Assembly: GCF_001514265.1 (NCBI RefSeq)
Contig: NZ_KQ949005.1
Coordinates: 20,160 to 84,159 of the forward strand
Direction: 5' to 3'
DNA length: 64,000 nt
From: Streptomyces resistomycificus
GTDB lineage: Bacteria; Actinomycetota; Actinomycetes; Streptomycetales; Streptomycetaceae
In this document: positions 17,655 to 28,208 of the stretch, piece by piece
Layout: the number at the start of each line of letters is the position of its first letter
Position numbering within the stretch: position 1 is the first letter of the stretch
Program-made: the position numbers and the translations under genes
The notes under the pieces: generated by a model
The model's database searches: none
What the model was told of the DNA's origin: nothing
Seen by the model: only the letters and a program-made list of their open reading frames with translations

Positions 17655-18848
17655 ATGTCGTACGTGGAAATGCCGGGTGCGAAGGTTCCGATCCGCATGT
17701 GGACCGATCCGGCGACCGTCGAGGAGGGCGCGCTCCAGCAGCTGCGGAACGTGGCGACCCTGCCGTGGATCAAGGGTCTGGCGGTCATGCCGGACGTCCA
17801 CTACGGCAAGGGGGCGACGGTCGGTTCGGTCATCGCGATGCGGGGTGCGGTGTGTCCCGCGGCGGTCGGGGTGGACATCGGCTGCGGGATGTCGGCGGTG
17901 AGGACGTCGCTCACGGCGAACGACCTGCCGGGCGACCTCTCGCGGCTCCGGTCGAAGATCGAGCAGGCGATCCCCGTCGGGCGGGGAATGCACGACACCG
18001 CCGTCGAGCCGGGACGGTTCCACGGGCTGGCCACCGCCGGCTGGGACGACTTCTGGGGGCGGTTCGACGGGGTGGCGGAGGCGGTGAAGTTCCGGGCGGA
18101 GCGGGCCGCTCTGCAGATGGGGACGCTCGGCGGCGGCAATCACTTCTGTGAAGTATGTGTGGATACATCCGGTTCGGTGTGGCTCATGCTCCACTCCGGT
18201 TCCCGGAACATCGGCAAGGAACTGGCCGAGCACCACATCGGCATTGCCCAGAAGCTCCCGCACAACCAGGGGCTGGTCGACCGCGACCTCGCCGTGTTCA
18301 TCGCGGACACCCCGCAGATGGCGGCGTACCGCAACGACCTGTTCTGGGCGCAGGAGTACGCCAAGTACAACCGCACGATCATGATGGCGCTCCTCAAGGA
18401 CGTGATCCGCAAGGAGTTCAAGAAGGCGAAGCCGACCTTCGAGCCGGAGATCAGCGCACACCACAACTACGTCTCGGAGGAGCGGTACGACGGAATGGAC
18501 CTGCTGGTCACTCGCAAGGGAGCGATCCGCGCGGGTTCAGGCGAGTACGGGATCATCCCGGGCTCGATGGGCACGGGGTCGTACATCGTGAAGGGCCTCG
18601 GGAACGAGAAGGCGTTCAACTCCGCGTCGCACGGCGCCGGTAGGCGGATGAGCCGTACCGCGGCCAAGCGCCGGTTCTCGACGAAGGACCTGGAGGAGCA
18701 GACGCAGGGCGTGGAGTGCCGTAAGGACTCCGGCGTCGTGGACGAGATCCCGGGTGCCTACAAGCCGATCGAGCAGGTCATCGACCAGCAGCGCGACCTC
18801 GTGGAGGTTGTCGCGAAGCTGAAGCAGGTCGTGTGTGTGAAGGGCTGA
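17655..18848 (+). CDS. rtcB: RNA-splicing ligase RtcB
   Basis: GTP- and Mn-dependent ligase joining 2',3'-cyclic phosphate (3'-phosphate) and 5'-hydroxyl RNA ends. The metal and catalytic motifs are present in 397 residues: VGVDIGCGMSAVR (Asp75, Cys78), LGGGNHFCEV (His163), HSGSRNIG (His180), ISAHHNYVSEE and SHGAGRRMSR, whose histidine (near residue 323) is the guanylylated residue in characterised RtcB. The ATG at 17655 follows GGGGGAAAGAGG. It is a single gene with its own terminator. No archease or RtcA/RtcR genes are nearby, so this is likely a stand-alone RNA repair enzyme. Confidence 0.95.
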   Translation: MSYVEMPGAKVPIRMWTDPATVEEGALQQLRNVATLPWIKGLAVMPDVHYGKGATVGSVIAMRGAVCPAAVGVDIGCGMSAVRTSLTANDLPGDLSRLRSKIEQAIPVGRGMHDTAVEPGRFHGLATAGWDDFWGRFDGVAEAVKFRAERAALQMGTLGGGNHFCEVCVDTSGSVWLMLHSGSRNIGKELAEHHIGIAQKLPHNQGLVDRDLAVFIADTPQMAAYRNDLFWAQEYAKYNRTIMMALLKDVIRKEFKKAKPTFEPEISAHHNYVSEERYDGMDLLVTRKGAIRAGSGEYGIIPGSMGTGSYIVKGLGNEKAFNSASHGAGRRMSRTAAKRRFSTKDLEEQTQGVECRKDSGVVDEIPGAYKPIEQVIDQQRDLVEVVAKLKQVVCVKG

Positions 18849-18859
18849 CGCCCTGGTGG

Positions 18860-18888
18860 GAGGGCCCGAGGTGACTCGGGCCCTCTTT
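18860..18888. terminator. Terminator after rtcB
   Basis: Perfect 11-bp stem (18860-18870 with 18875-18885), GTGA loop, followed by TTT. It lies between the convergent rtcB and phosphatase-GNAT genes. Confidence 0.8.
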
Positions 18889-18892
18889 CGCG

Positions 18893-20158
18893 TCACACCA
18901 ACCGCTTCTCCAGCAACGTCACCGCGTACGGGCTGCCCGAGCCGGTGTTCTTCGCCGGCTGTTCGCCCACGACCTGGTAGCCGGCCGACTCGTAGTACGT
19001 GCGCAGGCGGGGGTTGGTGGAGAGGCAGTCGAGGCGGGCGTAGGGGCGGCCGGTGGCGCGGATGCGGGATTCCGCCTCCCGCAGCAGGTGGCGGCCCGTG
19101 CCCGGTGGGGCGGTGTGCGGGGTGGTCATCAGGCGGTGGATGTAGCCCGCGTCCGGTGGGCGCGGGCCCCAGGCCGCGGGGTCGTCCCACCACAGTTCCC
19201 AGGCGCCGGACAGGTGGTCGCCGGCGTGGGCCAGCCAGACCTCGCCGTCGGTCATGCGGGCGCGGAAGTGGGTCTCGTCCTTCTCGCCGGGCAGCCACTG
19301 GGTGATGCCGCGGGCCAGTTGCCACAGGGCGGCCGTGTCGCGGAGGCGGACCAGGAGGGCGGCCTCGTCCGGGACGGCCTTGCGGTAGGTCAACGGCGGG
19401 TGGACGGTGGGGGGTTGTTCGAGGAGGTGGGCGCGGAGGGTCTCGGTGAGGGGAGCCGGCGAAAGGCCCAGGGCCTCGGAGACATACGCCTCCACCGAGC
19501 CGTGGCGGGCCGTCAGGGCCGCCAGGAACAGGCGCATCCCCGAGGCCGGCGCGCGGCCGAAGGCCGGCCAGGCCGGGGGGTGTCCGTCGTTGCGGGCGAT
19601 CCAGTCGGCCAGGAGGGCCGGGGCCGCGAGCTCCGTGAGGCTGTAGTCCTCGACGATCGTCTGCTCCGGGACGCCGAGCAGGGACAGGACCAGGGCGGCC
19701 AGTTGGCCCGTGCGGTCCTTGCCGGAGGCGCAGTGGAAGACCAGGGGCGTCTCCGATTCCGCCGACCGCGCTATCAGCTCCAGCGCCCCGCGGATCTCCT
19801 TCGTGCCGTCCTCGGCGACCTCCATGTAGCGCTCGGCCAGGTACGGCCCGGGGTCCACGTCGGCGGTCAACGCGGCCTGGTTGTACGGGCGGTGCTCGAT
19901 GCTGAGGTTGTGGTACGTGAAGGAGGGGTGCGAGGGGACGCGGCCCCCGGCGTCGGCCTCCCACGGGTGGCGCAGGTCGATGACCGTGCGGATGCCGAGG
20001 GACAGGAAGCGGTCCCAGTCGGGCGTGCCGGGGCTCAGCCTGCCGAGGGAGTCGGCGCGGTAGAGCCGGCCGGGGCGGACGCGGAGTCCGTCCGGGGTCC
20101 GGTAGCCGCCCAGGTCGCGGAAGTTGTGCAGCGCGGAGAAGGGTAGGTGTCTGTCCAC
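18893..20158 (-). CDS. Tyrosine phosphatase-GNAT acetyltransferase fusion
   Basis: A two-domain protein of 421 residues. Residues about 1-250 form a PF13350-type tyrosine phosphatase: opening LPFSALHNFRDLGGYRTPDG, YRADSLGRLSP and the CX5R active-site loop FHCASGKDRTGQLAAL (Cys near 143). Residues about 262-421 form a GNAT acetyltransferase starting YRKAVPDEAALLVRLRD, with the acetyl-CoA loop PPGTGRHLLREAESRIRATG and ending VVGEQPAKNTGSGSPYAVTLLEKRLV. The two parts are in one uninterrupted frame with normal codon use. Substrates are unknown. It is separated by 39 bp from the small membrane gene upstream. Confidence 0.88.
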   Translation of the reverse strand: MDRHLPFSALHNFRDLGGYRTPDGLRVRPGRLYRADSLGRLSPGTPDWDRFLSLGIRTVIDLRHPWEADAGGRVPSHPSFTYHNLSIEHRPYNQAALTADVDPGPYLAERYMEVAEDGTKEIRGALELIARSAESETPLVFHCASGKDRTGQLAALVLSLLGVPEQTIVEDYSLTELAAPALLADWIARNDGHPPAWPAFGRAPASGMRLFLAALTARHGSVEAYVSEALGLSPAPLTETLRAHLLEQPPTVHPPLTYRKAVPDEAALLVRLRDTAALWQLARGITQWLPGEKDETHFRARMTDGEVWLAHAGDHLSGAWELWWDDPAAWGPRPPDAGYIHRLMTTPHTAPPGTGRHLLREAESRIRATGRPYARLDCLSTNPRLRTYYESAGYQVVGEQPAKNTGSGSPYAVTLLEKRLV

Positions 20159-20197
20159 GAGGTGGGACCCTACCGACGTTCCCGGCCGGGACTGTTC

Positions 20198-20317
20198 CTA
20201 TTTCGGCGCATGCGTCACCGCGTAGATCATCACGAACGCCACGATGTGGATGCCGAAGAGGAAGTAGGCGAGCCACCACCACATCTGGCGTTCGTCGTGC
20301 GGTCCCTTGTCCGGCAT
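20198..20317 (-). CDS. Small membrane peptide, DUF6126-like
   Basis: A 39-residue single-pass membrane peptide: MPDKGPHDERQMWWWLAYFL, then FGIHIVAFVMIYAVTHAPK. A charged N-terminus is followed by WWW and a hydrophobic helix. The ATG overlaps the TGA of the upstream SDR gene by one base (TGATG), which implies translational coupling. The sequence resembles small conserved Streptomyces membrane proteins (DUF6126). Function unknown. Confidence 0.75.
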   Translation of the reverse strand: MPDKGPHDERQMWWWLAYFLFGIHIVAFVMIYAVTHAPK

Positions 20318-21093
20318 CACAGGTCCCGGTGGACCTTGGTGTTGGAGGCCTGGGCGCGCGGGCGGACGACCAGGAGGTCGATGTTGACGTGGCTGGGGCG
20401 GGTGACCGTCCAGGCGATGGTGTCGGCGACGTCGTCGGCGGTGAGGGGCTCGGCGACGCCCTCGTAGACCTTCTCGGCCCTCTCCTTGTCGCCGCCGAAG
20501 CGGGTGAGGGCGAACTCGTCGGTCCTGACCATGCCGGGGGCGATCTCGATGACGCGGACCGGGCGGCCGACGATCTCCAGGCGAAGGGTCTCGGCGAGGA
20601 CGTGGGCGCCGTGCTTGGCGGCGACATAGCCGGCGCCGCCCTCGTAGGTGCCGTGGCCGGCGGTCGAGGAGACGACGACCACGGTGCCGTCGCCGCTCGC
20701 GTCCAGCTTGGGGAGCAGGGCCTGGGTGAGGTTGAGGGTGCCGAGGACGTTCGTCTCGTACATCGTGCGCCAGTCGGCGGGGTCGCCGGTGGCCACCGGG
20801 TCGGCGCCGAGGGCGCCGCCCGCGTTGTTGACGAGGACGCCGACGGACGTGAAGGCGGTGGCGAACTCGTCGACCGCCGCCCGGTCGGTGACGTCGAGGG
20901 CGTAGGCCGTGGCCTGGTGGCCGGCCGCGTTGATCTCCTCCGCGAGCGCCTCGATGCGGTCCTTGCGGCGGGCGGTCAGCACGACGCGGTAGCCGGCCTC
21001 GGCGAGGCGGCGTGCCGTGGCGGCGCCGATTCCGCTGCTCGCACCGGTGACGACGGCGATGCGGGAGGCGGCGGACGGGGCTGCGGTGGCCAT
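20317..21093 (-). CDS. Short-chain dehydrogenase/reductase
   Basis: Classical SDR oxidoreductase of 258 residues. The Rossmann motif VVTGASSGIGAATA lies near residues 14-27, NNAGGALGADP near 91, catalytic Ser in VVVVSSTAGHGTYEG near 141-155 and YVAAKHG (Tyr/Lys pair) near 158-164. The region after it (EIAPGMVRTDEFALTRFGGDKERA) is typical of YdfG-like serine/3-hydroxy acid dehydrogenases. The ATG at 21093 follows GAGGAGCACC. Cofactor is probably NADP, as Arg residues follow the second strand (LTARRKDR). It is coupled to the small membrane peptide downstream. Confidence 0.92.
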   Translation of the reverse strand: MATAAPSAASRIAVVTGASSGIGAATARRLAEAGYRVVLTARRKDRIEALAEEINAAGHQATAYALDVTDRAAVDEFATAFTSVGVLVNNAGGALGADPVATGDPADWRTMYETNVLGTLNLTQALLPKLDASGDGTVVVVSSTAGHGTYEGGAGYVAAKHGAHVLAETLRLEIVGRPVRVIEIAPGMVRTDEFALTRFGGDKERAEKVYEGVAEPLTADDVADTIAWTVTRPSHVNIDLLVVRPRAQASNTKVHRDL

Positions 21094-21210
21094 GGGTGCT
21101 CCTCGGACGTGGTCAGAAACCTGTTCGGCCAGGATAGGCAGGCCCGGCGCGCGGGCGGCCGGCCATCTCGTTCTCCGGTCTGCCCGTGCGGGGGAGCGGT
21201 GGGACAATGA

Positions 21211-21226
21211 CAGGGGTGATCCCCTG
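21211..21226. promoter_or_regulatory. Inverted repeat before the SnoaL-like gene
   Basis: CAGGGGTGATCCCCTG, a 6-bp perfect inverted repeat with a 4-base centre, lies just after a GACAAT -10-like element and about 20 bases before the start codon. It could be an operator or 5'-leader hairpin. Confidence 0.3.
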
Positions 21227-21246
21227 GCTTCTTCCGGAGGTGGATC

Positions 21247-21684
21247 ATGGGACAGGCGCGCGAGGTCATGGACCGGCTCACGGACGCGCTGACCGAGCAT
21301 CAGGACATCAAGGTCATCGCCGACCTCTATGCCGACGACGCGGTCGCCTTCACTCCCGACGAGGGGGAGATCCGCGGCCGCGAGGGCATCGTCGAGTACT
21401 GGCGGCAGATGACGGAGGCGATGCCCGGGGCCAGGTTCGAGACGCTGCACGCGTACGAGGTCGGCGACACCGCCATCGACGAGGGGATCTTCAGCGGCAG
21501 GAACACCGGGCCGCTGCAGTTGCCCAACGGGGAGACCCTTCCCCCGACCCAGAGGGAGATCAGTATCCGGGGCGTGGACATCGCCACGGTGGCGGACGGC
21601 CGGATCGTCGACTACCGGTTGTACTTCGACGAGATGGACTTCCTGGGGCAGCTCGGCCTGCTGGACGAAGGGCCGTCGTCCTGA
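21247..21684 (+). CDS. SnoaL/NTF2-like small protein
   Basis: A 145-residue NTF2-like fold protein. Recognisable features are the N-terminal helix MGQAREVMDRLTDALTEHQD, LYADDAVAFTPDEGEIRGRE (typical SnoaL strand-turn-helix) and the C-terminal strand IATVADGRIVDYRLYFDEMD. Such proteins are isomerases, cyclases or ligand-binding proteins; no substrate can be inferred. The ATG follows CGGAGGTGGATC. It is convergent with the ynfA-like gene 5 bp downstream. Confidence 0.85.
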   Translation: MGQAREVMDRLTDALTEHQDIKVIADLYADDAVAFTPDEGEIRGREGIVEYWRQMTEAMPGARFETLHAYEVGDTAIDEGIFSGRNTGPLQLPNGETLPPTQREISIRGVDIATVADGRIVDYRLYFDEMDFLGQLGLLDEGPSS

Positions 21685-21689
21685 GTCGT

Positions 21690-22025
21690 TCAGTCGCCTC
21701 GCGGGGCGTACATGATCAAGGCCATCCCCGCGAGGCAGACCAGCGCGCCGGTGACGTCCCAGCGGTCGGGGCGGTAGCCGTCCGCGGCCATGCCCCAGGC
21801 CAGTGAGCCGGCGACGAAGACACCGCCGTACGCGGCGAGGACGCGGCCGAACTCGGCGTCGGGCTGGAGGGTGGCCACGAAGCCGTAGGCGCCGAGGGCC
21901 AGGACGCCCGTGCCGATCCACGACAGGCCGCGGTGCTCGCGCACGCCCTGCCAGACCAGCCACGCGCCGCCGATCTCGAGGAGGGCGGCGACGAGGAAGA
22001 GGGCGACGGACCGGAGGATGAGCAT
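21690..22025 (-). CDS. YnfA family (UPF0060) membrane protein
   Basis: An integral membrane protein of 111 residues with four predicted helices: ALFLVAALLEIGGAWLVWQ, ILALGAYGFVA-like, VLAAYGGVFVAGSLAWGM and GALVCLAGMALIMYAPR. The RPDRWDVTGALVCLAG and AEFGRVLAAYGGVFV segments are diagnostic for YnfA, which is related to small multidrug resistance transporters. The start is the ATG at 22025; longer upstream frames are Pro/Arg-rich and not coding-like. Confidence 0.92.
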   Translation of the reverse strand: MLILRSVALFLVAALLEIGGAWLVWQGVREHRGLSWIGTGVLALGAYGFVATLQPDAEFGRVLAAYGGVFVAGSLAWGMAADGYRPDRWDVTGALVCLAGMALIMYAPRGD

Positions 22026-22225
22026 GCGGGCAGCTTCGCACGCCGGTTTCGTCACGCGGAGCGGCGCCGGGGGCAGGGGCCGGGGAGCGGGGGGTGTGCC
22101 GCGGGGCGTGTGCCGCGGTGTGCGTGCCGCGGTGTGTGTCACCTGTTGGGCTGCGCCTGTGGTGCGTCGCGTGTGGGATACATCCCGGTACGACCACGGC
22201 TGACGGCCGACTGAGGAGTGGTGGC

Positions 22226-22702
22226 ATGCGGGAGCGGGTTCTGCGGGGGCTTGCGGTGTGGGGAGCGGCCGTGGTGGCGGTGGGCGGGGTCGTTCCGGTC
22301 GCTTCCGCCGACGACAGGCCCGAGGCGGACCTCGCCTATCACGGGTCCGCCACCATGAGAGCCGGTCTGGTGGACGTGCGGTTCACGCCGCTCAACCACG
22401 GGCCGTCCGCGGTGTCGGACGCGACGGTTCGGCTGCGCTGGTCGGAGGCGTTGGCCTACCGCCCGGAGTTGCCACAGGGGTGTGCGCGGTCCGGGCCGCG
22501 GGTGGTGGTGTGCCGGGTGGGGGCGCTGCCCGCGGACGGGCTGGGGGAGCGGGTCGAGCTGGCGGTACGGCTGCGGGGCGCGTCCTCGGAGGTGGTGCTG
22601 GAGATCGACACGGTGTGGAGCGGCGGGGCGGTGGACCGCAACCGGGCCAACGACCGGCAGCGGGTGCTGGTCCTGGACACGGGGGACGACTACTACTTCT
22701 GA
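22226..22702 (+). CDS. Secreted protein with DUF11-like beta domain
   Basis: Exported protein of 158 residues. It has a Sec signal (MRERVLRGLAVWGAAVVAVG and following, likely cleavage after ASA near residue 30). The mature part resembles an Ig-like DUF11 fold: ADLAYHGSATMRAGLVDVRF, TPLNHGPSAVSDATVRLRW, two cysteines in PQGCARSGPRVVVCRVG, then VELAVRLRGASSEVVLEI and NRANDRQRVLVLDTGDDYYF at the end. The ATG at 22226 follows GAGGAG. Function unknown; probably a small extracellular or wall-associated protein. Confidence 0.78.
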   Translation: MRERVLRGLAVWGAAVVAVGGVVPVASADDRPEADLAYHGSATMRAGLVDVRFTPLNHGPSAVSDATVRLRWSEALAYRPELPQGCARSGPRVVVCRVGALPADGLGERVELAVRLRGASSEVVLEIDTVWSGGAVDRNRANDRQRVLVLDTGDDYYF

Positions 22703-22783
22703 GGCCTTCGCGTGGGCGTGGGCACTGTCCGCGTCGCGTCGCCGGGCCGGGACCCTCGTCGGCGGCGGCCCGCGTCGTACGAT

Positions 22784-22800
22784 CTCTGCGTGGCGCAGAG
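22784..22800. promoter_or_regulatory. Candidate MarR operator
   Basis: CTCTGCG-TGG-CGCAGAG, a perfect 7-bp inverted repeat with a 3-base centre, lies 15 bases before the MarR start and beside its ribosome binding site. Position and symmetry fit autoregulation. Confidence 0.45.
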
Positions 22801-22814
22801 GAGAGGTGGGCGGC

Positions 22815-23303
22815 ATGGTCGGCGAGGCGACGGTCGACGAGGCGCGTGAGGGGCTGCTGGAGGAGCTGTCCACGGTCTCGCGCCGCTACATGGCGTCGTA
22901 CGCCCTGTTCAACCAGGCGGTCGCCGACCACCTCCGGCTGCACCCCACCGATCTGCAGTGTCTGAACCTGCTCACGCTGGAGTCCGGGCCGGTGACCACC
23001 GGCCGGGTGGCCGAGCTGACCGGCCTGACGACCGGATCGGCGACGCGGCTGGTGGACCGGCTGGAGCGGGCCGGGTACGTCGTGCGTGAGCGCGACGCGT
23101 CCGACCGGCGGCGGGTGCTGGTGACGATGGTGCCGGAGCGGATCGCCGAGTTCGGGCAGGTGTGGAGGCGGCTGGGCAAGGGCTGGTCCGCCCTCTTCGA
23201 CGACCTCGACGACTCCCAGCTCGGTCTGATCATCGACCACATGAGGCGTACGACGGAGTTCAGCGCGGCCCAGGTGGCGCGGCTGCGGGCCGGCGAGGTG
23301 TGA
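22815..23303 (+). CDS. MarR family transcriptional regulator
   Basis: Winged-helix regulator of 162 residues. Helices MASYALFNQAVADHLRLHPTD, LNLLTLESGPVTTGRVAELT, the recognition helix GLTTGSATRLVDRLERAGYV and wing RERDASDRRRVLVTMVPE are clear. The ATG at 22815 follows GGAGAGGTGG. A palindrome directly upstream is a candidate self-operator. Convergent with the UvrA-like gene, so its target is probably elsewhere or itself. Confidence 0.9.
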   Translation: MVGEATVDEAREGLLEELSTVSRRYMASYALFNQAVADHLRLHPTDLQCLNLLTLESGPVTTGRVAELTGLTTGSATRLVDRLERAGYVVRERDASDRRRVLVTMVPERIAEFGQVWRRLGKGWSALFDDLDDSQLGLIIDHMRRTTEFSAAQVARLRAGEV

Positions 23304-23384
23304 GGCCGGAGGCCGGGGCCGCGTCGTGCGGTTCCGGTGGCTCCGGACCTCACCTCCTCCGTGGAGGGCCGTGCCCGGTTCGGG

Positions 23385-25778
<2,394 letters not shown>

Positions 25779-25888
25779 CGTGTCTCCCTCTCTCGGGCGG
25801 GGCCGCCTTCGCGGTCTCCGGTGCGTCGCCTGGCAGAAGTGGCGGTACGGCGTGGCGATGTCGTCGGGTGAGCCGGTCGCCGGACGGC

Positions 25889-26299
<411 letters not shown>

Positions 26300-26308
26300 G
26301 GCTTCACG

Positions 26309-26755
26309 CTAGGTCTGGCCCTGGGTGGGCGCTTCTCGATTCCTGACCGGTCTGGTCACCTGTTTCGCGACGCAGGAGGGCATGCCCGCGGTCGCACTCG
26401 CGGACTGGCGCCGGTAGACGCTGGGGGGCACTCCGACCAGCTCGGTGAAGCGGGTGCTGAACGTGCCGAGCGACGAGCAGCCGACGGTGAAGCAGACCTC
26501 GGTGACGCTGAGGTCGCCGCGGCGCAGCAGTGCCATCGCGCGCTCGATGCGGCGGGTCATGAGGTAGCCGTAGGGGGATTCGCCGTAGGCGAGCCGGAAC
26601 TGGCGGCTGAGGTGGCCGGCCGACATGTGCACGCCCCGGGCGAGTGCCTCGACGTCCAGCGGTTGTGCGAACTCCCGGTCGATGCGGTCGCGGACGCGGC
26701 GCAGCCGTGCGAGGTCGCTCAGGCGCTGCGCCGCGTCGGGTCTGCTGCTGGTCAC
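26309..26755 (-). CDS. AraC family transcriptional regulator
   Basis: A DNA-binding protein consisting almost only of the AraC domain: DIDREFAQPLDVEALARGVH-like first helices, MSAGHLSRQFRLAYGESPYG, YLMTRRIERAMALLRRGDLS and TEVCFTVGCSSLGTFSTRF. The GTG at 26755 (148 residues) is preferred since the upstream frame is Gln/Pro/Ala repeats with poor codon bias. An alternative ATG at 26947 overlaps the doxX-like stop in an ATGA arrangement and would add 64 residues. It probably regulates the VOC gene 9 bp downstream. Confidence 0.82.
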   Translation of the reverse strand: MTSSRPDAAQRLSDLARLRRVRDRIDREFAQPLDVEALARGVHMSAGHLSRQFRLAYGESPYGYLMTRRIERAMALLRRGDLSVTEVCFTVGCSSLGTFSTRFTELVGVPPSVYRRQSASATAGMPSCVAKQVTRPVRNREAPTQGQT

Positions 26756-26943
26756 ACTCGCGATCGTGCCATGCGGCGCGGAAGGCGCGGGAGGTTTTGG
26801 GCGCAGCCGGTCTCCCACCCCGCTCGGCGCCTGCGTTTGCGCCCGCGCCCGTGCCTGTGGCTGTGGCTGTGCCTGCCGCTGTGCCTGTGGCTGTGCCTGC
26901 GGCGGAGGTGGCGTGCGGCGGGTGCGGGCCGGTGCGGAAGTGG

Positions 26944-27291
26944 TCATGACGACGCCGCCAGGGCCATCGCGGCGACTACCGGGGCGGCGTACACCAGCGG
27001 GTAGGGGAGGTGCGCGTACCAGCGTGCCCGGGCCACGGTGACGGCCGCCCCGGTGAAGTAGAGGATCAGGCCGATGCCGGCCGCGGTCCCGATGACCGGC
27101 GCGAACAGTCCGGCCAGGAGGCCCAGCGCCCCGGCGACCTTCGCTGCGCCGAGCCAGGGCCACCATGCCTCCGGTACGCGGTAGTCGGTCAGTGCCTTGA
27201 CGATCCACTCCGCCCGGGTCAGCACGACCGCTCCGGAGTAGCCGGCCATGGCGGCGGCCAGCAGGGTGACGACGGTGTGGGCGACGGACAT
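26944..27291 (-). CDS. DoxX family membrane protein
   Basis: A 115-residue protein with four hydrophobic helices (VVTLLAAAMAGYSGAVVLTR, LGAAKVAGALGLLAGLFAPV, IGTAAGIGLILYFTGAAVTV, LVYAAPVVAAMALAASS). The VPEAWWPWLGAAKVAGALGLL segment is typical of the DoxX/DoxD-like family. The ATG at 27291 follows GAGGAGCACC. Family members are linked with oxidative stress or respiratory membranes; no specific role can be given. It lies upstream of the AraC gene on the same strand. Confidence 0.85.
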   Translation of the reverse strand: MSVAHTVVTLLAAAMAGYSGAVVLTRAEWIVKALTDYRVPEAWWPWLGAAKVAGALGLLAGLFAPVIGTAAGIGLILYFTGAAVTVARARWYAHLPYPLVYAAPVVAAMALAASS

Positions 27292-27776
27292 GCGGTGCTC
27301 CTCGGCGACGGGGTGGGGCGCGGCCGGTTCCGGCGCGCTCACCGGGTTGACGGGGAGCGGGGCGCGAGTGTGACAGGCCGGCCGAGGTTTTCCGGCGGCT
27401 GCGGCGGCTGCGGTGGCTGCCGTGGCCGTGGAGATGGCCGGACCGCCGCGGTCGGGCGCGGCGCGCCAGGGGGTGCGCCGCCTGGACCCCCGGCGCGCCC
27501 GGGGTGCGCCCGCCTGGGCTCCGGCGTTCATCGGGTTCCCCCGGGACACCTCTCCAGGGAGTGTCCAGGGTTCCCCCGGGACACCTCCGTGGCGTATCCG
27601 CAAGGTCCCGCCTGCCCCGCGACCCCCCGTACGCAGTCTCGCCGCACCGGGCGAACACCCGAGTACGACCAGTACGCGGGCGTCCGTCCGGCATGCCGTG
27701 AGCACGCACCGGACGCCGCAGGGCCCGCCCTCCGGGCGGACGACGTGATTCTGCGGGCACCCCCTAAGGTGCGGTC
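27292..27776. other. Intergenic region with short repeats
   Basis: About 485 bp without a supportable gene between divergent doxX-like and GNAT genes. It contains GGCTGCGG micro-repeats near 27390-27420 and a 20-bp direct repeat described separately. Frames here lack Streptomyces codon bias. Confidence 0.5.
27533..27587. repeat. 20-bp direct repeat with internal inverted repeat
   Basis: GGGTTCCCCCGGGACACCTC occurs at 27533-27552 and again, identical, at 27568-27587. Between them GTGTCC (27561-27566) forms an inverted repeat with GGACAC of the first copy. The arrangement resembles a tandem operator but no binding protein is known. Confidence 0.5.
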
Positions 27777-28208
27777 ATGAAGATCATTGACCTGGAGCCC
27801 GGCGATCCGCGCCTGGCCGACGAGATACTCCCCGTCCTGCGCGAGCTGCGCCCGCACCTGACCGCGGAGCTCTTCGCTCAGGTGTACGCGGAGGGGCACG
27901 CACAGGGGCTGCGCTTCACCGCCGCCTACGGCGAGGACGGTTCCTGCGTGGGTGTCGCGGGCTGGCGGGTGGTCGTGAACACCAGCGCCCTGCGCAAGCT
28001 GTACGTCGACGACCTGGTCACCGCCGAGGCCGCCCGCTCCGGCGGGGTGGGCCACGCCCTCCTCGCATACCTGGAGGAGCGGGGCCGCGTGCTGGGCTGC
28101 CGCAAGATCAACCTGGACTCCGGTACCCAGCGCACCGACGCGCACCGCTTCTATCTGCGCGAGCGCATGGACATCAGCGGGTTCCACTTCGTGAAGCCGC
28201 TGGACTAG
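27777..28208 (+). CDS. GNAT family N-acetyltransferase
   Basis: Acetyl-CoA-dependent acyltransferase of 143 residues. Features: opening MKIIDLEPGDPRLADEILPV, AAYGEDGSCVGVAGWRVVVN, KLYVDDLVTAEAARSGGVGH (motif A with RxxGxxH-type loop) and KINLDSGTQRTDAHRFYLRE (motif B). Start ATG at 27777. Its 3' end overlaps the convergent AraC gene by 35 bp. Substrate unknown. Confidence 0.88.
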   Translation: MKIIDLEPGDPRLADEILPVLRELRPHLTAELFAQVYAEGHAQGLRFTAAYGEDGSCVGVAGWRVVVNTSALRKLYVDDLVTAEAARSGGVGHALLAYLEERGRVLGCRKINLDSGTQRTDAHRFYLRERMDISGFHFVKPLD

